From positions 3,534,001-3,598,000 of the forward strand of contig CP012810.1 of NCBI GenBank assembly GCA_001936135.1: 64,000 nt of DNA, given 5' to 3'. Of the stretch, positions 51,687 to 64,000 are shown piece after piece. The notes beneath the pieces were generated by a model, which worked only from the letters and a program-made list of their open reading frames with translations, was not told where the DNA came from and ran no database searches. Made by a program: the position numbers and the translations under genes. This DNA is from Saccharomycopsis fibuligera x Saccharomycopsis cf. fibuligera. Lineage: Eukaryota > Ascomycota > Saccharomycetes > Ascoideales > Saccharomycopsidaceae. The number at the start of each line of letters is the position of its first letter. Position 1 is the first letter of the stretch.

Positions 51687-52050
51687 ATGGCTTTCACATG
51701 TTCTGATATTCTCAAGATTGTTCTTGCCATCATCTTGGTATGTCTGCCCGCTGCTTGCTTGCGGAGAATTGCTTGCGCTTAATTCTTTTTACAAACTGCA
51801 ATTACTAACCTTTGTCTTAATAGCCGCCAATCGGGGTGTTGGCAGAAAGAGGATGCGGCGTGGATTTGTTGATTAACATCTTGTTGACTATCCTCGGTTA
51901 TATTCCTGGTATAATCCATGCATTGTACATTGTAAGTATACAACTTGGGAACGTCAAGCTCAATTGACGGGAAAGAAAGAAAAATAGCAACATAAGCAGC
52001 AACGACAACAACAAATACTAACTTACGATTTTTAGATTCTAAAGTATTGA
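51687..52050 (+). CDS. PMP3: Plasma membrane proteolipid Pmp3 (UPF0057), two introns
   Basis: Small membrane proteolipid that affects plasma membrane potential and cation tolerance in yeast. Exons are 51687-51737, 51824-51931 and 52036-52050, giving 57 residues. Exon 1 encodes MAFTCSDILKIVLAIIL; exon 2 starts PPIGVLAERGCGVDLLINI and ends GYIPGIIHALYI; exon 3 encodes ILKY then stop. Intron 1 (86 nt) has GTATGT, TACTAAC at 51803-51809 and TAG. Intron 2 (104 nt) has GTAAGT, TACTAAC at 52016-52022 and TAG. The two hydrophobic segments and the LTILGYIPG-I-ALYI signature match Pmp3/PMP3-like stress proteins throughout. Both introns have canonical yeast signals, so the model is strong although no single frame shows the gene. 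Confidence 0.96.
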
Positions 52051-52817
52051 TGCTGAGTGAAACAATAATGCAAGTGGATAACCAACTAAACTTTTTGCTG
52101 ATTGATTTTTTTTTTTTTTTTTTTTTACCTCCTCCCCCCTACTTTACCTTGATGTTTGTTTAATGCTTTGTGATGATTACAATGTTGCCGTTTTATAATT
52201 TCTATTTGTTTTGGAAAAAATAGATGATGATGATGATGATTTTTGTATTGGGCTATACGCCAGTAGAATATCAAAACAAACCGTTCTTGGTTGTTTTTGA
52301 CTTTTGACTTGCTGCAGCTGATAACCAGGCGGGCTGCTGCACTTCTCTGCGCTGCTCTGCGTGGACGTCGATTGCTATGATGATGATTACATGCGCATAC
52401 ATACAATGACATATTTATGCATTTGAAAAACTATCTTCTGTCATCTGACAGTGCACGTGATTTCTACCTTGGATAGATTTCTTGTTTTGTTATTTTGTTT
52501 TTTTGTTTAAAAAAAAAAAAAATGCGCTTACAGTGATGAGCTGGAGACATTAGTAGTAGATGGCTATTTTACGATTATTATCCAGATCAACCAAGCTATT
52601 CACTCACTCGCTCACTCACTCACTCACTCACCAACCAAACCAAACCAAACCAAACCAAACCAAACCAAACCAAACCAAACCAAACCAAACCAAACCAAAC
52701 CAAACCAAACCAAACCAAACCAAACCAAACCAAACCCCAGGTCTCTCAGTTCCTGTGTTCCAGCTTCAAACAGCCGTACTTTCTCCATAGATAGCTATCT
52801 ACCACCACTATACAGCC
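52051..52817. other. PMP3 3' region and ERV2 promoter
   Basis: No gene recognised. A T tract of about 22 follows PMP3 (52107-52128). A CACGTGA motif lies near 52453. CTCA repeats (about 52601-52632) run straight into the CCAAA satellite described separately. An open frame across this repeat (52560-52790) is only the consequence of the 5-bp period and is not supported. Confidence 0.5.
52635..52735 (+). repeat. Pentanucleotide CCAAA satellite (about 20 copies)
   Basis: About 20 perfect tandem copies of a 5-bp unit (CCAAA / CAAAC), preceded by a CTCA repeat and ending about 80 bp before the ERV2 ATG. No interruptions seen. Confidence 0.97.
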
Positions 52818-53017
52818 ATGTTCAACAGGCTAGCTAAACGACAAGTCATTCTATCTGCAGTGTTTTGCATCATTGTCATCTCAGTGTTTTATACCTCCAG
52901 GTCCAGCAACCAGTTGTCGTCCTACTCATATAGCAGCGGCACTACGCTATCCAAGATAACCAACACCAAGGATCCCGTAGAGAGACTCAAGCCCGCTGAT
53001 TCACCACAGCCAGACAC

Positions 53018-53056
<39 letters not shown>

Positions 53057-53696
53057 ACAGGATCAAACAGGAAAAGATGACTCTCCCGCCATAAATACCA
53101 ACATTGACATTGCCCTCGAACCATTCATGCCCAAGATGGAAAACGCCACGCTAAAGCAAGAACTCGGCCGCGCTACCTGGAAGCTCCTCCACAATATCCT
53201 TGCCCGGTACCCAGACGCCCCCACCGCTGGGCAGAAGCAGCTGCTTGCCCAGTTTTTTGACCTATTTGTGCAAATCTACCCCTGTGGCGACTGTGCTACG
53301 CACTTCCAGAAATTGTTGGCCAAGTTCCCGCCGCAGTTGCAAAACAAGCAAACCGCCGCCCTCTGGGGGTGCCACATTCACAACAAGGTCAACGAGAGAC
53401 TAAATAAGCCCATCTACGACTGCACGGGGATCTTGAATGACTACGACTGCGGCTGCGGCGGCGAAGGAGACGAAGAAGGACAAAGGGGGGCCAATGAGGA
53501 CTTTAAGCAGTTTTCTTCAACCAGTAGTCACCAAAACAAGAAGACAAAGAAAGATAAAGAGCAAGAGGTGCCGCTCATGGGTGAGAGCGAGACCGAGACC
53601 GAGACCAAGAGCGGCAGCAGCAGCAGTGAGGAAGTTTTGGAGCATTTGCAAAGCATAAAGATCGAGTCGGCTGAAGGACTACAGAGAGGTGGTTGA
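52818..53696 (+). CDS. ERV2: ER FAD-linked sulfhydryl oxidase Erv2
   Basis: Introduces disulfides in the ER lumen. The 292-residue protein has an N-terminal signal anchor (VILSAVFCIIVISVFYTS, about 9-26), a Gln tract near 70-86, then the Erv/ALR domain: LGRATWKLLHNILARYPDAP, QIYPCGDCATHF (active-site CGDC at 156-159), KFPPQ, ALWGCHIHNKVNERLNKP (FAD-binding His-x-x-N-x-V-N) and YDCTGILNDYDCGCGG, which supplies the shuttle CGC pair typical of Erv2 as opposed to Erv1. The C-terminal 70 residues are Glu/Ser/Lys-rich, an extension absent from S. cerevisiae Erv2 (196 residues). The ATG at 52818 directly precedes the anchor. Confidence 0.95.
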
Positions 53697-54064
53697 AAAC
53701 CCAAATTTGTGTATTATTATTATGGAATAGTGTAGTGAAGGAATGATTCATTTTGTTTATCAGGTGCTAATTTACGAATCGTTTCATATCATCCAACATG
53801 TAAGTCCGTCTTACCATTTGCATGACCAGCGTATGTCACGATGGATCTTTTGTACAAACGTCAAACAATAAGCAATAATAAGAATAAAATATGTCATTAC
53901 TGTACCAGTATTTTTATAAAGCAAATAGAAAAAGTAGAAAAAAAAATAATAATAATAAAATAATAGAAATAGAAAAATGCTAGCTGAGCTTCTTTCAAAA
54001 TTCAAAACTAGCGGCAATGACCCCAACAAGCACCATTCAACCGTGCGTTTTGAAAAACTCTAAA
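53697..54064. other. Intergenic between convergent ERV2 and ADE12
   Basis: No gene recognised; AT-rich 3' flanks with AATAATAATAATA-type sequence near 53945-53965. Confidence 0.5.
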
Positions 54065-59722
<5,658 letters not shown>

Positions 59723-62294
59723 ATGAATTTGTACAGCATAAATCGACCAAGCTCAAGTTTGGAAAACCCTCAAATCAAAAAACCTCCCACTCACCCTTTC
59801 AACTCTTTTCTCAAACAAGACATTCCTTTGGTGCAAAATAAGCCCGATAGTAACAACGATATGTCAACTCCGTCAAAGAGCAATATCAGGTACGTATACA
59901 TATTATGACAGATCAATAAAAAAGAAACAGATTAGACGCTAAAAACGCAAGTTTAGGCACTATGCTTTGCTGTCAGAAATATTGCCACATATGGTTATGC
60001 GCAAGCTCGTTTTCTTTCAAACATTGCAAAAATATTATTTCAATAATGGTAAGTTGATATAGTACTAACATTAACTTTTTGCTAATAGACTTCCTTCTTT
60101 TCAAGAATTGGAAAGCACCGCACTTCAGAGGAAAAAAAATAGCGCTAGCAAAGATCAATCATCGTTATTGAATTTCCATTTCCCGGCAAATGGTGGCACA
60201 ACCAGCAGCAACGTTACTACCGCTCATCAGTCAACATCTTCATTGTCATCTAATCCTTCGAATCCTTCTCCCAGTAATCCTGAATCGAAAGACCAACAAC
60301 AACAAGATGAGCCTGTTATTGTCACTCACCATAGGTCGGGGTCTAGTTCCAGAGCTCCATTAAAAATAGATACTGTCGCTGGTGTTGCTGGTCAGCATTC
60401 AAGAAACATTTCTAAGTCATCGGCATCCAAATATTCACCAATTTCAGAACCAAGTGATGATAATTATTCTTTTGAGGAACCGCTCCCTTATCATGGACAC
60501 AGCTATAAGAACTCGTTAATGACATTACCATATCCAGGTCATAGTCACAAGAACTCAATATTGACACCGGAAACACAAACACAAGCTTACATTTTGGGTG
60601 GACCAAAACTTTCATATACTGCCAGACCAGGCAGTCATAAACGTCAAAAATCACTGCCTTTGGCCTCAAAGCAGCATCAGCAACCCCCTGTGTCTCTGTC
60701 AGAATTCAACCTGCCTAATATTGGTGGATATTCGTCATCTTTAGCATCATCGTATCCTGACTCTAAATCCCAACAAATTCATTTGTTTAGACTCGTGGAG
60801 CAGTCATTGTCATCGTTTGCCCATTTAAATCGCATAATGAATGATGTTAACAAGGACTTGTATACCAATATTTTGAACCAAGACAGCAATAGCAACAATA
60901 ACGATAATAACAACAAACTTGATGATAAGGTGTATCTCGATTATAACGTTCTGCCAGAGATGAAGTACATTGTATTTTCGTCGATGCAAGGGTTCTTGAA
61001 CAATATTCCCATACCGATTCTTGACCAAGCAATTGAGTCCACCAGTAATTTAGTCAAGGGTTTAGAACATTGGAAGCAATATAAAGCGATAGAACAAGAA
61101 GAACAAGAAATTAATACTCCTTCAAGGCAATCTAGAGGACGTTACAATCTTGCAACGGGCCCAAGGACCCCTTTTATAAGAACTCATTCTCCAAGGCATC
61201 AACGAGAAGCGCTGCAAGAACAGCCACCTTATTCAAGAACAACATTTGCATCAGTATCAGTATCCGCATCGCCATATCCACCACCACAGCAACAGCAGCA
61301 ACAGCAGCAACAGCAGCAACAGCAGCAACAAAAACAGACTGTACCACCACAACCACATCAACAGAAGATACAGTTCCCGCAGCCCTACCAGAATTTAACA
61401 ATGGCACCTCAACCATTTATTCAACAACCACAAGCTATAACAGGCGCAGCATTCCCACCACTGGCATTCCCACCACCCCACCCAGCACAAATGCCACCAC
61501 AAGCTCCAGCGACAGCAACACCGGCAGGACCGCCGCTACCTGGGCCGCAATTTCTTGGACCACCTGCTCCAATTGGACCGTTAGCACCGCCGCCGCCACC
61601 GTTACCGCCACCACCACAACAAAAGCAAAAACAACAACAACATCATAATTATCACGAACAGGACCAGTTCAATGTGGCAATTGTGCCTCCAGGCGCCAAT
61701 AATACGAGAAAATCACTTGCAAGTCAAAAACGTGCCTCAATATCTGGTCCCAGCAACACGTTTCAACGCAACAGCATCGGCGTTAGTAGCATCAATAATC
61801 TCAGCGGTAGTAGCAAAAGAAGCAACAGTATTGCTAGTGAGGACAACAACAGCAGGATCGAGGTTGCAACAACGCCTTCTAAAGGAGTTAAACGAAAACA
61901 TTCATTCAAAAAGCGCACAGAAATTGAAGAAAGATCATCATTATCAACACCAGCCACATCATATGGTAATGAAACAATATCGCTTCGAGTCAAGCCTAGC
62001 AAGTTGATGAACCCCGAAAAGGAAACCAGCACAATCAAGCCGCCTTCTAGAAAAGCCCAGGGACAATTGCACTACGAGCTTAGCATTAAGCAGGAGTCGG
62101 TTTGTTCACAATGCGGCACCAAAGATACTCCTGAATGGCGCCGCGGACCGGATGGGGCAAGGACACTTTGTAATGCTTGTGGATTATATCATTCAAAGTT
62201 GGTGAAGAAGATGGGGTTGGAGAATGCTAATTTGCGGTTTCTTGAGAAAAGAGAGAGCAGACTCAAGGATGAGCGTAAGCTATCGGGAAAGTAG
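59723..62294 (+). CDS. GATA zinc-finger transcription factor, one intron
   Basis: Nuclear DNA-binding regulator recognising GATA sites. Exons are 59723-59889 and 60089-62294; the 199-nt intron begins GTACGT, has TACTAAC at 60063-60069 and ends AATAG. The join (AG/A = Arg) keeps frame and gives 790 residues starting MNLYSINRPSS. Without splicing, exon 1 stops soon and the downstream frame has no suitable ATG. The protein has Ser/Asn/Pro-rich disorder, a Gln run, a Pro-rich block and one C-terminal finger C-x2-C-x18-C-x2-C (Cys 728, 731, 750, 753) in VCSQCGTKDTPEWRRGPDGA followed by RTLCNACGLYHSKLVKKMG. The 18-residue loop and TPEWRRGP resemble Gat2/Brg1-type factors rather than Gln3/Gat1 (TTPLWRR). 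The ortholog is not fixed. The very long upstream region fits a heavily regulated gene. Confidence 0.88.
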
Positions 62295-62776
62295 ACGATG
62301 AATGAAATGAATAGGACAAACAGCAACGGCAGTGTTTTAACCTGAAAGAAGACCGTGTACCATTGTAAGCAGTGTATAAATAGATCGAAAAGCAGTTAGT
62401 TATTTCCTTTGTGTTTCATTTGCACTGTAGCACATGCTGTAGCCAATCATTAAATACTGATGATGCTTTATCTCTGGTGGTGACTGTTCTGGAAAGAAGC
62501 AAGATTCGATGGCTGTTTTCAGCCATTTCCAGATTGCAACAGCGCCCGAAACACCAGCCCCGTGGGCCATTTCTAAGCCGTTTTTTCTTGTCCTGAAAAA
62601 TCAACCAAGCATCGATAATAAGCAAGTGAAATCCATATCTTCTGATATCACAAGCTATCCCCAGACACAGACAAGCATCATCACCACCATCACCATCAAC
62701 ACCATCAGCACCACCACCACCACCACCACCAACACAAACACAAACAGCAGCATATTACCACAACGCACTTGCCAAA
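62295..62776. other. GATA-factor 3' region and CAX4 promoter/leader
   Basis: No gene recognised. The CAX4 leader (about 62670-62755) is C/A-rich with a CACCACC-type trinucleotide repeat (about 62683-62730), again simple sequence shortly before a start codon. Confidence 0.5.
62683..62730 (+). repeat. Imperfect CAC/ATC trinucleotide repeat in the CAX4 leader
   Basis: Alternating CACCAT units pass into pure CAC units, ending about 47 bp before the CAX4 ATG at 62777. Confidence 0.85.
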
Positions 62777-63484
62777 ATGAAAGCTGTCATTTACGAGCCC
62801 ATCCCATTCGACGAGACATACATCCTCTATGACCCCAACGACCCCTTCTCATTTCTCTGCGTAATATTCTCCTTGCTCCCCATTGGCCTCCTCATCTTCT
62901 ACTTTAGCTGGTTCATCACCTCTAGAGAAATGGAACCAGTGTTTTTAGCCGCTGGTCAGGTCTGCAATAATATAATAAACTACATTCTTAAACGCATAGT
63001 CAAGCATGATCGGCCTTCCAACTTGTACCGTTATGTACAGTATCCAAAGCTAGCGAATGACTACGGAATGCCTAGTGCACATTCTCAATTCATGGGGTTT
63101 TTCGCAACGTTTGTGTTTTTGAGAATCCTTTTCCAATTCAAGAATATTGAATCAACGTCATTGAAATTGTTTTACGGTGCAGCGTTGTATGGTGCGGCAT
63201 TCATGACTGGTGTGTCTCGAATTTACTTGTTGTATCATGAGGTGGATCAAGTGGTGATTGGAATTTTTGTTGGTTGTGTATTGGGAGCCGCTTATTTTAT
63301 TGCAGTTTCTTTGGCCAGAGACATTGGATTGGTGTTTTGGTTTTTGAGATTGCCTTTTGTTGAGTGCTGGTATATCAAGGACTCGTATGATTGTGCTCTT
63401 AGTTTTGAAGAGGATTACAAATTGTATCTTGAACGCAAGGCTAATGCTACAAATGCTGAGCAAGCAACCAAGAAAGATGATTGA
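62777..63484 (+). CDS. CAX4: Dolichyl pyrophosphate phosphatase Cax4/DOLPP1
   Basis: Recycles dolichyl pyrophosphate on the lumenal face of the ER for N-glycosylation. The 235-residue PAP2-family membrane protein has all three phosphatase motifs: KRIVKHDRP (about 74-82), PSAHS (about 99-103) and SRIYLLYHEVDQV (about 148-160). Four or so hydrophobic segments surround them. The N-terminus FDETYILYDPNDP and the C-terminal VECWYIKDSYDC match Cax4/DOLPP1 rather than lipid phosphatases of the Lpp/Dpp type. The length equals S. cerevisiae Cax4 (239). The start at 62777 is the first ATG in frame. Confidence 0.96.
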   Translation: MKAVIYEPIPFDETYILYDPNDPFSFLCVIFSLLPIGLLIFYFSWFITSREMEPVFLAAGQVCNNIINYILKRIVKHDRPSNLYRYVQYPKLANDYGMPSAHSQFMGFFATFVFLRILFQFKNIESTSLKLFYGAALYGAAFMTGVSRIYLLYHEVDQVVIGIFVGCVLGAAYFIAVSLARDIGLVFWFLRLPFVECWYIKDSYDCALSFEEDYKLYLERKANATNAEQATKKDD

Positions 63485-64000
63485 GAACTGGCTCCAAATA
63501 ACTTTGGATATGTTTCTCTACAATCCATTTTTTTTATTTATTTTTATTTTTATTTTTTTTTTTTTTTTTTTTTTTTTGGCTTAATTCTCTCTTTTGCTTG
63601 ATTTTTATTATTTTTTCCTTCATTTTTTCAATAATTTGCATATAACACTTCACTAAGAACGAAATTAAAGTACTCAATTAGTAGCTGTTGATGCAGCCAA
63701 TACTATCACAACCATTCAATTTGCAACTAGGAATTACTTGCAACTTTCTTTCAGACATGGAAAACAAAAACAAAAAAAAAAAAAAAAAAAAAAAAAGAAA
63801 AAGAAAAAAAAAAGCCATTAATGCTTTTGTGATGTAATACACTACTGCTAATGCTGGCAGCCACTGTTCAACAGCCACTGCTTGTACGAAAGTTCTTTCT
63901 TTAAATTTCTTCATTTTTTTTTTTTACAAGAACTCCTTTGGCCCAAGTTTCCATTTTTCCAAAGAACTAATTTCCATCTTCTTTTTGCATAATCTTTATT
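63485..64000. other. CAX4 3' region, right edge of window
   Basis: No gene recognised. A T tract of more than 20 (near 63555-63578) and an A tract of more than 20 (near 63774-63796) lie 200 bp apart in opposite sense. The last 100 bp are pyrimidine-rich and may be the leader of a gene beyond the window. Confidence 0.45.

Noticed and set aside
52560-52790. 76-codon frame with TKPNQ repeats
   Set aside because: Open only because a 5-bp repeat without stops is read in triplets; no conserved sequence outside the repeat.

Overview
The window is nuclear DNA of a budding yeast, most likely from the CTG (Candida/Lodderomyces) clade. It is AT-rich and gene-dense. Introns are few and carry yeast-type signals (GTATGT or GTAAGT donors, TACTAAC branch sites). 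Proteins carry very long Gln/Asn tracts. CTG codons look scarce, and one CTG in the CDC4 WD40 region fits Ser/Thr rather than Leu. The ribosomal protein eL42 carries Gln56, as in several Candida species. The long homopolymers and inflated low-complexity proteins suggest Lodderomyces elongisporus or a close relative, but that species call is a guess.

Layout from left to right: a PUF-family RNA-binding protein (+), a 4.4-kb gap, ULP1 SUMO protease (-), JJJ1 ribosome-biogenesis J-protein (-), URE2 nitrogen regulator (-), KRI1 ribosome-biogenesis factor (+), TAF12 (-), a DSC2-type rhomboid-like membrane protein (+), FRA1-type aminopeptidase P (-), CDC4 F-box protein (+), RAD2/XPG nuclease (-), a probable CTF19/CENP-P kinetochore protein (+), NAM2 mitochondrial leucyl-tRNA synthetase (-), SMX2 Sm-G (+, one intron), GNA1 (-), a CRH-type GPI-anchored cell-wall transglycosylase (-), CBK1 NDR kinase (-), RPL42 (-, one intron), PMP3 (+, two introns), ERV2 sulfhydryl oxidase (+), ADE12 (-), a 4.35-kb regulatory gap, a GATA zinc-finger factor (+, one intron) and CAX4 dolichyl-pyrophosphatase (+).

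Almost every gene is a single-copy housekeeping or regulatory gene. I see no transposon, virus-like element, CRISPR array, tRNA or rRNA that I can support. Four genes are spliced, and PMP3 and the first exons of SMX2 and RPL42 are too small to be seen as ordinary ORFs. Loosely related themes recur. JJJ1, KRI1 and RPL42 serve ribosome production, and JJJ1 and KRI1 have RRPE-like upstream elements. CRH, GNA1, CBK1 and CAX4 serve wall, glycan and polarity functions. ULP1, CDC4 and DSC2 serve ubiquitin or SUMO pathways.

I found no convincing new multi-gene system. The items most worth a second look are the unexplained 4.4-kb gap between two convergent genes (PUF and ULP1), the divergent CTF19-like kinetochore protein, Gln56 in eL42, the very long upstream region of the GATA factor, and the repeated occurrence of simple-sequence tracts directly in front of start codons (PMP3, ERV2, CAX4, DSC2, CBK1).
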